Made by a program: the position numbers and the translations under genes. A stretch of 64,000 bases of DNA from Symbiodinium natans (taxonomy: Eukaryota; Sar; Dinophyceae; Suessiales; Symbiodiniaceae): contig CAJNDS010001169.1 of the NCBI GenBank assembly GCA_905221605.1, positions 62,001-126,000 on the forward strand, given 5' to 3'. Below are positions 24,221 to 34,998 of this stretch, piece after piece; the stretch's first letter is position 1, and each line of letters opens with the position of its first letter. The notes beneath the pieces are model-generated. The model saw nothing but the letters and a program-made list of their open reading frames with translations, made no database searches and had not been told where the DNA came from.

Positions 24221-24930
24221 ATGCTGCCATTGACACAATGGATGGGTTTCGCGCTTGTTGCAGGAAGGGTTTCGAAGACATTGATCACTGGCCCAGCAGA
24301 AGAAGCAACACTAGACGTCTACAGCATCTGTCTCAGGGAACAACCGAATTTCGAAGAGAAGAAGGTTGTTAAGCATTCACACAGATCTCTGCAGCTTATA
24401 AGAAGCGGATCGCCTACCGCGACAAATCCCCCCCGCGCAGGGATGACTAGGATTCGGCTGTTCGCTCCTTTCTTGCAGTTCCCCCGTTGCTTTCCCAACA
24501 GGGGAGGAAGCTCCAAGAAACCCAAGCGCTGAAATGTAGCCTGGCTGCCACAGCGTGCCAACGATCACCAGGATGAAGCAGAGCCATGCCAACCTCCTGT
24601 GCGTGGGTTTCCAAGAAAGGGAGCCTTAAACTGAATCCCAAGGCCATAGCATTCCAGGCCCTAGGATCACCGCGCAGATCTCCCGGTGCTAACTTCCATA
24701 GGGCTTGCTCGGGCTGGTGGGCCCTTGGTGTTTTAAGTCGATCTGGAGTTTCAGGGCTTAGACCCCTTTGGGCCCTTAGGGTTCTCGGGCTTCGGGTGTA
24801 CCTCGTAGAGTTTCTTTGTGGTTGGCTTGCAATAGGATCAATAATCAGGGTACAGGCTACAGGCTTTAGGGCCGCAGAAGCCTTGACAACTGGTTGGAGC
24901 TTGTCGAAAAGAATCGAACCTCATCCAGAA
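24221..24930 (+). other. Candidate exons on + strand, unresolved
   Basis: A bounded exon at 24878-24932 follows CCGCAG, reads SLDNWLELVEKNRTSSRT and ends at GTAAAG; this is the best candidate. A 103-codon frame at 24221-24532 and a 116-codon frame at 24586-24936 overlap telomere-like text and are not trusted as whole genes. No family is recognised. Confidence 0.35.
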
Positions 24931-24932
24931 CA

Positions 24933-26338
24933 GTAAAGCCACAAACAACAACGACCCTAACCTATGCGGCGCAGCAGAGGCCAGTAGAATCTGTGCAGCT
25001 GCAGCTGGGGTTCAGGGGTGAGCTCAGACCATGAACTATACCTGCCTTGGACTAGTTGGAGCCTCTGGGAACCCTAAACCCAATCCCGGCAGGGCCTGGT
25101 GCCGATAGTGCAGCATGCTGCCCTGCACAAGTCGAGATGACTCGATTTGTCTTTTGGTGTTTGCCTTGGTCAGCTACATTTGTGTAAGCCCTAAACACTA
25201 CAAACCTACAGCTTTACAACTTCTACAAGCTTGACACCCAAAATAACGAAAGAGAGACTGAAGCCCTAACGTCCTAAACCCAAAGCCCTGAAGCCTTAAA
25301 CCCTTAAAGCTCAAAAGCCGAATCCAAAGACTACTGCTAGCGGCCTAAAGTTCCAAGCCCCGGCCCCGGACAGCCAAAACAACCTGGAACCCTAAAACCC
25401 CAGAAGGACTAAAATACTTAAAGTCCGAACTCTGAGAAGCAAATATTGAACCTGGCATGTTGGGGTCTTTTACCAGGGCTCCCCCCTGGTTGTTGAACTA
25501 GTTTTTCCAAAGATCTCAATCCTGAGAGAGTAACGGTGAACCCTAAGCCCTCAACCCTACTCTGCAGACTGCCTGGGTTTGTAAGAGTTCATGGGGATTT
25601 GGGGCTTGTAGGGTTTTTAAGATACAGCCGTTTGTTTAGGGTTTGGTGGCTTTGGGGTTGTTACGGTCCGAGGGCTTAAAGGTGTTGCAAGAGTTGAGGG
25701 CTTGGGGGCGTGAAGGGCTTCAAGGCGCAGCAGGTTGTTGAAGGTTTAGTGGGCTTCACTAGGGCTCAGGGTCGAGTTCGCATGGAAGACCAGGCCCCTC
25801 GAGCCCTAGAGCAGATGCCCTAATTAACAACCCATGGAGGGTACCCTGGTGGGGGGGGGTGTGAGCGTGGGGGTCAACCCGAAACCCTCGACAAACCCTG
25901 CACCAAGGAACGGAATATAGGGGTGCTGGGCATCCTCATCCCTAAAGATAGAATAAATGTGCAGAAGCTTCCCCCCGAACCCGCACCGTGCCTTGTAAAC
26001 TCCCGGCTCCAGCCGGGGTGTTCCACACGCAGTATCCTAGTCGGAATTCGGGTTTGGGGTTCAGGTCGGACCTACGATGATAAGGGGGCACATGCTGTTC
26101 GTTCTGGCCCTATAAGGGGCATAACAGACTGGGTGCGCGCCCCGCAAACGGCACGACCTGAGCCCCTGAACCACCAAACGCCTGCAGCAAACGCTTTCAC
26201 AAAGCCGACCACTAAGCCTGCACTCGCCAAATTTCCTGCGAAGACCAAACTACTAACCTTGTACCCTGAAATGCCCATAAGCTCAGGGTTCCACAAATTA
26301 AGGCTTGTGGGGTTTCGGACCCTGTGAAGCCGACATAC
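24933..26338. other. Telomere-like DNA; 3' side of the dioxygenase gene
   Basis: CCCTAAA/TTTAGGG-type patches dominate 25180-25780. The last exons of the minus-strand dioxygenase should lie between 25.7 and 26.3 kb. Stop-free minus frames at 26080-26250 are possible pieces, but none carries the expected second iron-binding His with enough context. A + frame at 25923-26327 is open without support. Confidence 0.4.
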
Positions 26339-28127
26339 CCCCCACAGCGGAGCCTCTGGGGTCGGCGACAGCAGAAGCAACTCGGCCCCCTCGTAACCTG
26401 TCGGAGATCCCAGGAACCTTGCGGACGAGAAAGTATAAAGCGTACCATCCCCATAATCAAGCCCATACACAAGGGCTTTTTTATCTTCCTGTCGGGGTCA
26501 AGTAGCTCATCCCGATAGGGTTTGGGGTGCTCTTGTGCCTTGAAGTACCAGGTTTTCTATCTGAACCAAAGGGATGTAATTGTACCATACCTGTAGGGAC
26601 CCCCAGTAAGGTTGAGGCTCTCCCCTAAACGCTAAACCCGAGAAGGGGCCATAATCCGCGAGGTCAGGAGGTTCAGGGATTGGGCTGCGCGAGTGCAGGG
26701 AATAGTCTCGGACTTGGGCACCAGGGTCCGAAAAGCCTTTGGCAGCCAGGCTCCCGAAATCCTGAACCTCAGCCTCTGGAAAATGCCCCTCAAAGCCTGG
26801 AATTTGTGCACCAACAGAAATAGAAACCCTTAAAACGTTATCAACACCTTAGAGGGCTACAACAAATCTAAAACCTTAAAGCCTTAACTTAAGCTGCAGC
26901 TGCACACCCAAACCCTACAATTCATGCTTTGACTGTGGCCCCCGGTTTCCTGAGAGCCCACTTCCTTCTTTTTGTTGTGTAAATGCTGGGGCCCTTACAC
27001 CCTAGACGTGGAACCCCTAAACACTACGCCCCAAATTCCAAACCCCAACCCCCCTACACAAGCTTTACATTTCAAGTAAATCTAGGTGGACTCTCTTGGC
27101 TTCTGTCAAGAAGCACGTTGATAGTCAGGTCCGAGTCGTCCGTGTGAGCTTTCAAGCCAGAGTCTCTCCCTTCCTGCAGCTACGGGTTGGGGTTGAGGGT
27201 TTAGGCTTCAAAACCCAGACTTACAGCGTTTGGGGGAGAAACCCTTCAAGGGTCCCACTAGTACATTAAAACGAGTACAGGGTCTCAACTGGGGGTCATA
27301 CTTTCCAATCAATTCGGGGTTTGGGAAGCTTTCAGAGCTTGTAGGTCATCTTCCGGACTTCGGCAGGTTTAAAGATTCGGATTGGACACAACCTCTTGTT
27401 TCTGATATCTGCATCTGCATCTACATATGTCTATACGGGATACAGACATACCTTTTTACTACCAGGACAACTACGCATGAGCCTGCAAGCAAAGAAAGTA
27501 CCAATCTGAGTCCTCGTAGGTGATGCAGTAGACCTGCTGATAAGCCTGGGCTGATGTACCCGGCCCACGGCGCATGTTCGGCATAGGGTTTAAGGCACAT
27601 TCAACAACAAGCTTTGCGAGCTGCAAGGTCCAACAGAAATGCAAGTGCTAGGATTTTACCCAGGAGCAAAAGCACTCCATGACCCACTCGAACCCTACAC
27701 CCCCAAACGCCTCAACCCGAAACTTTAAATAGGGTCTTCCCCTGCAGCCGTATCCCGCTGGAGTTCATGTAGCTTATGCCGGATTGGGAGCGCGATGGCC
27801 GTTCCACCGGAGATCTCCGGGGCTCTCTGTCAACTTTGTACAGCTTTCAGCAACCTTGAAAAAATACCAAACAAAGGCAACAAGCTTCCCACAACTCTGA
27901 ACCCTAAACCCTAAACCCAGATCCACGCGGCAATTCGGTGGTCTTCCGAAAACAGAGCTTCATCGACCACTTGGAGCACATCCTTGGCGGGATGCAGACT
28001 GGATACCCACAAAAACCTTTCCCCTAAAGGGGTTTTCAGGTTTCATCCTCAAATGACGCAAGGAGAGTTCCCCAAACCCAAGTGTACCTGAGGCGCCATG
28101 ACCTCCCTGAAGGAATGAAGGTCGAGC
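26339..28127 (-). CDS. 2-oxoglutarate/Fe(II)-dependent dioxygenase, multi-exon, partial
   Basis: Six minus exons join in phase: 28127-28088, 27998-27917 (KDVLQVVDEALFSEDHR), 27826-27749 (ISGGTAIALPIRHKLHEL), 27533-27513 (VYCITYE), 27173-27104 (GLKAHTDDSDLTINVLLD), 26397-26339 (YEGAELLLLSP). The H-T-D in the fifth exon is the H-x-D iron-binding pair of the 2OG/Fe(II) oxygenase fold. The following strand plus Y-E-G-A-E-L-x-L is typical of prolyl-4-hydroxylase-like and PKHD-type members. The distal His and the Arg that binds 2-oxoglutarate are expected in later exons I could not place. Donors are GTACAC, GTTTAG, GCTGCA, GACTCA, GAAGCC and GTATGT. The substrate is unknown. Confidence 0.75.
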
Positions 28128-28133
28128 CTGGCA

Positions 28134-28135
<2 letters not shown>

Positions 28136-28165
<30 letters not shown>
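28136..28165 (+). repeat. Poly-C tract, 30 bp
   Basis: The longest mononucleotide run in the window. It lies directly 5' (in minus sense) of the first decoded dioxygenase exon, with the CATGCCAG acceptor immediately after it. Confidence 0.95.
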
Positions 28166-28167
<2 letters not shown>

Positions 28168-29052
28168 AGAAAAATAAAACATGTGTGCTTGTGTGAGTGT
28201 GTGCGTCTTGACGCCCCCCGAAATCGGAAAGAGCACACGTGGAAGAAACCGACACCCCAAATCCCGAAGCTTCGCGACCATTGTCGAAGGTCCTCCCCTT
28301 GTAACCCAAGTCTCTAAATCGAAAGGCTCTTGAACGGAAAGCTCCGAATTCACCAGCTTGAGAGACTGCGAACGAAGCAAGCTGCCACAACCCCTTCAAA
28401 ATCTGAAAGCCATACGCCCTAACTTCACTCAAACCTTCAGTTAGCCCGTATTCAACCCTGATTACACAGTCCCGGAAACCTCGTGAACCTGACTCATCTG
28501 TCGACAGATTCTAAGTGCAAGTTGCGTGGGGTGGCACGCTTAGGGTTTAGGGGTATACGCACCTTTGCCACATTACCCATGCCTGCTATCCAAAGCACAT
28601 GCAACCCTAAACCCTTAGCCCTGAACCCCGCAATCCTGAATCCTAACACCGAGAACCCGAGACCTTGAACCCCTCAACCAAACCCCTTCTGGCCTCAACC
28701 CAGAGTGAGGTCCTCAACATGCCGTGAGGTTGCAGGTTCAGAGCTCAGGAGCTAAGTAGGCTCCCCATCCCCTTCTAACATGCAGTCAAATGGCTTGGGA
28801 TCTTGGGATAGGTCTCAGAAGGTTGAACCTCCAATTGAACCCTTGAACCCTAAACCGCTAAAGCCTGATAATGTTCGAGCTCTGGGGCGCATGCATTCGG
28901 GGCCCAAAACCCCAAGACCTGAATGACGTAGTCCAGGCAGCTTTGAGTAGGCAGTCGAACACTTGATGCAAGCGCTTGCTGATAGAGTTCAAGTACCTCA
29001 AGGATTAAGGATGAGAGTGGTCCTGCGACTAAGTGAGGACCTCCAATGACTT

Positions 29053-29256
29053 CTAGGCATTTGTCCCAAGGTTTCTATGGTGGATTCGAGCTGGAGGTAG
29101 TGGGGGCCCCATGCTCGAGCCATTCCCGTAGACGCTAAACACTGCGAATGTTGAGAACAGTTCGGCCAAGCCCCCCGTGATCTCAAAAATGCCAGTCCGG
29201 TAGAAGCCCTCTGCGTCCCTTAAAAGAGCCTTCCTAGTTCGCGCCGGCCGCGCCAT
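29053..29256 (-). CDS. Candidate first exon(s), possibly of the dioxygenase gene
   Basis: ATG at 29256-29254 (minus) opens MARPARTRKALLRDAEGFYR then TGIFEITGGLAELFSTFA. Another minus frame later in the interval reads LESTIETLGQMPRSHW after CTCCAG and ends at GTCCTC, which suggests two exons with an intron between. It is the nearest upstream minus-strand start to the dioxygenase exons, with unique non-telomeric DNA 5' of it (29260-29400). Membership of that gene is inferred only. Confidence 0.4.
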   Translation of the reverse strand: MARPARTRKALLRDAEGFYRTGIFEITGGLAELFSTFAVFSVYGNGSSMGPPLPPARIHHRNLGTNA

Positions 29257-29483
29257 AGCGCCTTTCCTATGTGTGTGGATTTGTCAATTTTACGTTCTTA
29301 ATGGCTGTGGGGGATACGGAGGTGAGCTGTAGAGAGCGGACTGCTGCATTAGTCCAGTCTCATCAGATCATCATGCCCTCCAAGCCCTTACATGCGCGAA
29401 CTTTCTGTGAGCCCTACACCCTAAACCCGCACTAACCCTAAGCCCGGTAGACGCCCAAACCCTAAACCGCACTGGAAGCGCAG

Positions 29484-29629
29484 CTGGCCGGAAGCCGAGA
29501 GCTGTACAATGATACTATTGACTTCTGTGCTTTCGGGACTAATGCGACCCTCATGAAGGACGGGGTTACAGAGTACAGGGGCTATTTCGGGGACAAAAAG
29601 GAGTGCCACAACTTCCAAAGTGGCTTGAG
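29484..29629 (+). CDS. Single 146-nt exon, Cys- and N-glycosylation-containing protein
   Basis: After GCGCAG the plus strand reads LAGSRELYNDTIDFCAFG, TNATLMKDGVTEYRG, YFGDKKECHNFQSGL and ends at GTATGC. It carries two N-x-T sequons and two Cys, suggesting a secreted or lumenal domain. Plus frames at 29952-30194 (Cys-containing) and 30568-30684 may be later exons. No family is assigned. Confidence 0.45.
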
Positions 29630-31810
29630 GTATGCACTTCGCAGGGAAACATACCCAATAGCAGCAGAAGGCAATGAAAAGAGTACATGAGTCACTTTAG
29701 GCAGGCCCAGCAACTTAGATGCCATGGGGCCAGCGGGAGTTCAAGAGGAGCCCCGGCGAGAGGCTGCCTGCGGACTCTTTGAAAGTGCGGAAGTTCAGCA
29801 CCTGCGCGTCGCTCCACGTGTGGGGCTTAAAGATGCTGAAAGCCGAACCCCCAGGGAAATGAACGTCTGACTTTTCAGAGCTGCGTTACGTAAAAAGAAA
29901 AGCGATCAAAGCACACTTAACAGCACGGAATGATATGTTAACAAAAAGGTCTTGGAATGTGAGGGCTTGCGGTCTATGGCTTCTTCAATAGAGTTTAGGG
30001 TTGAGGGTTCACAAAAGTGGATCTACACGGAGGTGTCGCCTAGTTGTACCGGGCCTTACAAGTCCCTTACCCTGAGCAAACCCATGATAATACTATGCGG
30101 GTTAGCCAAAGTACAATGCGAAGACAGAAGCCCAACAAAAAAACAAAACGACACGTCATCAAAACAACTGGACAGCCTAGTCGAACTGAAGTAAATATCT
30201 CAAGGTTGCAGGGTTTATTTGGTGGATCCCCCCAAGATACAGGAACCCCAAATCGCAGGTAGAACATGTCCATAGATCTTACTATTATGTTCGGTATTTT
30301 GTCCCTGGCGTTCCTTTTTGGCGTTCGGCCGTTAGGGGAGTGCAGGTAGAAACTAGTGACCGCCCATGGGCCCATGAGATGACAAGAAAGGTCATCCACC
30401 AACTCGAGCTTAGAGTTTCGGGCTTACAGACTCAGAGCTTCGGGCCGATAATTTTAGGGCTTAGAGCGAGTTTAGGGAAAATGGGTTGCAATGCTACCCT
30501 CGTGCTGCACGTCACTAAACCCTATGAACCCTGCGCCTCCACTCGAAAACCGGAAACTCTTGTGAGCATGAAGCTGCGACGCCTCTTGCTGAAGCCGATG
30601 GCAGAAACCAGGGTCCAGAAGCCTGGCGAGGGAAGCGTAGGAACGGGTGTAGCGTTCGTAAGGCTCAGGGCTTACAGTATTTAAATGCTCGAAGTTTAAG
30701 CGGTTATAGTAGGGACCCCTTGAAGCGACCCTTACCTACTAGCCTACACAAATCTTTTGCTCACATAAATTTTATGCACGCCCATCGTCTGGGCTTCAGA
30801 TTTGGGTTTGATCCTGGGAGCCTGTACTGCCAACTCCCCCCTACCCAAATAAGGCCCAGATAAGGCTTAATTTGGGACTGACTGGAGCTTACGTACTTTA
30901 AGTTAAAGATGCGGTTTGAAGTTTGTAGTTTGGGGCGAAGGAGTATAGGATCCCACCCGAAAGTCAGAGGATCCCAGATGATGATCAAGCCGAGGTGAAA
31001 CTACCCGCATTGTAATTCTGAGAGCCTGGGTCTGCCCCCAAATCCGATGAACAATCCTCCACAAGATCCCCTATTGGAAGTGGGTCCCAAGGCTCTGAGA
31101 GTGCCAAGGCCCAAGGCAGACCTACAGTGCCTTGAGGGCTGGTTTCGATACAAAAAAGGCCCCGAACCGAATACCAAGCGGCTTCCACCTGAATCCTTGC
31201 AGCAGGGCGGCGGCAGCGTGAAGGCATCTTGGAGGTGCTGTTTGGCGAGACCTTCTCTGAGGTCTAGGGGCTTAGGGTTTAGGGTTTACTGTTCAGGGGT
31301 TTAGAGTAGGGTTTAGCGATAAATGGTCGAGCTTCCGAGCCGGAGGTCTTCTCATGGTAGCTTCTTTTGACCTCCCTAACGGCAACCCAGTCTTGGGGAA
31401 GGCACAAAGCACCCCAACCCGAAAACTCAACATTGCTTAGGTGCGGCCCTTCAAGGTACCCATAATGGCTACTGTAATGGCTATGTTGAGGATTTTAAAC
31501 TCGGAGCCACTGTAAGGCTTAAATACATAATCCACAAACATGCGTAAAAGGATGCATAACTTTGACAGCTTATCCGCGTGTCCGTTTCAACTCGGCCAAG
31601 CGACTTTGAATGGCTGCCTGCACCGGTTAGAGTCTGGGTCTTAGGCTTCAGGGTTCAGGGAGGCTGTTTTCTGGGAAGCTGGGCAGCTGCGTCATGGGTT
31701 GAAGGATGTCAACTTCACATGCTTTCATCCGTGACTCCACAGCACCCAAGCACTCTGATTCCCACATCATCCCTCATTGCATGCATCCCGAACATGACAA
31801 TCCTGTTCAC
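29630..31810. other. Unresolved; candidate exons on both strands
   Basis: 29735-29865 is GC-rich and open on both strands: minus FSIFKPHTWSDAQVLNFR, plus VQEEPRREAACGLFES. 31040-31240 is likewise open on both. Telomere-like text lies at 30400-30560 and 31260-31320. No assembled gene. Confidence 0.3.
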
Positions 31811-31925
31811 TCCTTAGATCCTCGCAGTCCCTTGCGGCCTTTGCGTCATCTTGGGCCAGTGCGTGGCGAAGCTGGGAAGAGATTATGGCATCGACGGGGA
31901 TCACTGCCAACTCCTCATCTCTCCT
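31811..31925 (-). CDS. Single exon, helical charged protein
   Basis: After TTTTGCAG the minus strand reads RRDEELAVIPVDAIISSQ, LRHALAQDDAKAARDCED and ends near GTGAAC. The segment looks alpha-helical. Protein not recognised. The 127-codon plus frame across the same bases is His/Pro-rich and taken as the shadow. Confidence 0.45.
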
Positions 31926-34900
31926 CTGCAAAAGCTTGTCGCTTAGGGCTTAAGCTGCAACCCCAAAGCCTCCCAACCGTAGCAAGCCCATCTACACAAA
32001 CGAAGGCCTTGTTAATCCATAAACACAAAAGGCAGGACACGAACTCATTTAGAAGGGTTCTGCGAAGTGCAGAGATTAAACTTTACTAAGCCAAAGAATC
32101 TGATATCCAATGGTCCTTGGACCCCAACCTGTAAAGCGAAGGATTGTTTGTGGCCTAAGTTTTCGGATCAGGCTTTTGTCTTGGGCCAAGGCCCAGACAC
32201 CGAAAAAAATTACTAGCACTCTAGAACAAGCCCCAAACCCTAAACTGCAAACTGGAAACCCTGGACCCTAAGCTTTCAACCCTACACTTAGCTAGTTACT
32301 AAAGCCCTGAAGCCCTATGAGCCCTTAACCCTAAGCCGAGCATGGAAGCTCCGAAGCCTGCCGTGTTAATCATGAGGAGCCCGGAGATGTAAGGAAGGGG
32401 GGGCAGTAGATTGGCCCAACATTTAAGTTTTGCTCTGGACTGTGGGCTCATTTGGGCCTGTTTGGGGAGTATGTGCTCTGTCACCCCACTCCCTTACAAC
32501 CCCCCCCCCCCCCCCCCCCCAGCTTCCTTATGAGTTGAAGACGAGTTGCAGCTCATACTGAGGCATTCGGTTGCCCATGGCGGCAACGGATTTGGTGGTT
32601 GGTCTCAATTCTGGACTAGGCCTTTGGCTCTAGATTTAGTGATCCCTTGTACAGTTCAGTGTACCAAGCAGTCCGAAAAATAGACAAACCACCATTTGGG
32701 TAGGGGTTTTGGTTAAGTCAAGGACCAAGGATTGAAGTGTTCGGATGTAGCGTTTAATGCATTTGATGGTGGCCATGCGGCGCCGCCCGGCAGTATTCGA
32801 GGGCTGCAAGGTTTCATGAGCGGAAAACAAACTTGGTGTGTAGCGAACAGCAATCTACTGTCACCAAAACTAAAACCAAAAAACAGATACAGGTGAGACA
32901 GGAAAACGACGAACTAGGGAAATGATATCATGATAGCCATGATTGCTTACAAAAAAGCAGGGGAAGGATGTAAGAGGGCCACGAACCCAACAGGGCCGGT
33001 GGCCAAGAAGCCCCTGAGCCAATGCAAAAAGACGGCCACAAGGCAAGAGAATCTTCCCAAACCTTGCTCGTTCTGCCTGGGACATTGGTAGGTTCCCCTG
33101 TGGCCTAGACCTAGCCTGGAGAGCAAAGTCCTTTGTTGCTTAACTTGGGCCCTGTCGAGCCAGCCAAAAAAAGTTCCAAAAGCCCGAAAAGCAAATGCCT
33201 CAACCCTAAACCCTCGAACTTAAACTATAAGCCCTAACTGGCCCTAACACCCTGCCTTGACGAAATCCCGCCAGGGGTCACCCTGGCCGCTCCTTGGCGC
33301 TGGAGCCATGGTAGGGTTCGGCATGGGCTTTACAATGTTTTAGTTTAATTTAGGGTTTAGGGTTTGGAGCTTAGGGGCTGTAAAGTGTTTAGTTCAGACT
33401 TAGACTTAGGGCTGCAATGTTGAATCCTGACTAATTGTTGTGATTTCGCCACTTGCGCATGCTGTTATTGACGTCGTCCCCTGGATCTGTAACCCTGAAG
33501 CTACAAGAACGGGCAGAAGGATTGAGAGCGCAAGAACAATCGCCTTTACTTGCCTGACCACCACACTTAAAAGGCCTTCAGACCCCAAACACCCTTCTCA
33601 GGGGACTCATGGTGCAGAATTGTGGGTGGAAACCTCTCGGGTCTACAATCCATAGTATTGTACACATGTGCTCAGACCGAGAAGTGCGCCCGGAAATGAG
33701 GGCGACTAGGAGGGCATCACCCGAATCTGTCTTCAACTTGAGGGGAAGCTCCCAGATTTGCACTCTGAAGGCCCTTAAACCAGTGAACCTTAAACCCCTC
33801 ACGTCGACGCCACTTGTACCATCGAAAGGGGCCTGAATTCAAGAGTGGAAGCTGGGCGCAGGTCTCGTAGACCCTGCCAGGGGGAGATCTGACCTAGGCG
33901 CATGAGGGATCAGGATTCGTCAGGGTTCGAATTATAGCATAGCATCAGGAACACCCGTTTTGAAAGGTGCCCCTTTGGGGTTTAAACCCTGAACCCTAAG
34001 CAAACTACATGTAAGGGTCTGAGTAACCCTGAGCTGTTGAGACCGCTGCCAACGACAAGTCCCAGGCCAGAATCCTCCGGCTGCAGTTGGGGTTGGTTGT
34101 TTGGAGTTTAGAGCCTAGGGCTTAGGGATTTGGAAGGGCTTCTGGGGAGGAAAGATTAGCAGCTAAAGGGGCTTATGTAGGGTCGAAGAGCCTGAAAGGT
34201 CTTGGCCTTCTTTTGCGAAGTTTAGTGTTTTAGGACTGCGTTAGGAGTTTAGGTTCTTTGGATTTAGTACTGCGGGGTGTTAGGGCTAGAAGCTCCAGCG
34301 CGTCAGGTTTCTATTTTCGGGCTTGAGGGTCTTGAGCCTTACGCCTTCAGGGCTTCAGAAGGTTTCGGGGGTTTCAGCTCCCCCCCCACCCAAGAAAAAA
34401 GCCCGTGAATCCTCAACCCTTCCCGGGGGGCCTTCCCTCGTGGTCCGCACTGAAGAGCACCTGAGCTACCTCGCCAGAGGCTCTGGGGACTGGAGATGAC
34501 TGGAGCTTTGGAAGGCGGCAGGCTCTTGACTCTTGAGGTTTTGCTGGGGCGGCTGGGAGGGGTTAACAGGACCAGCCTGGTTAGGGCTTATAATGGCTTA
34601 TAGGGTTTGTTTGATGCAAGGAGGGAACATCCAGGAGCTGGCACATCGAAAAGCAAAGCCAATCAACGTGTGAGCTGGATTCCATGACTCTGCGCACAAG
34701 TCCAACCGTTGTGTGCGAAGCAGGCCTCTTTCCCATTCCGATTTCTTGCTGCTCAGTGCTATGAGGATCCTAAACCCCAAACCCAAAACCCGGTGTAGAG
34801 TTCATGCACTTCAGCCTTCAATCATGACGTCGGAGAGAGCCGGAAGTGTAGAACTTAGGTTTGGGTTCACGAGCTGTGGACGTCTGTAAACCCTGTGTAA

Positions 34901-34998
34901 AGAGACGAAGGCCAGAAAAATCCGAAGCTACCGTTCAAGCCTCAATGCCGATACTCGAGAACAGGGAACCTGAACCGCAACCATCCGAAACGGCCTTC
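31926..34998. other. No assembled gene; telomere-like patches and poly-C
   Basis: Telomere-like text occurs at 32230-32330, 33190-33420 and 34080-34380, and a 21-bp C tract at 32500-32520. Candidate exons include a minus start at 33309-33247 (MAPAPRSGQGDPWRDFVK, then a GC donor), a minus frame at 33085-32870 and frames on both strands at 33430-33830. None is joined to another in phase. Confidence 0.3.

Noticed and set aside
22976-24233. Open frames of 293-389 codons on both strands
   Set aside because: They are direct translations of the CA/GAGACACA microsatellite (His-Thr-Glu-Arg or Cys-Val-Ser-Leu runs) and exist in several frames at once.
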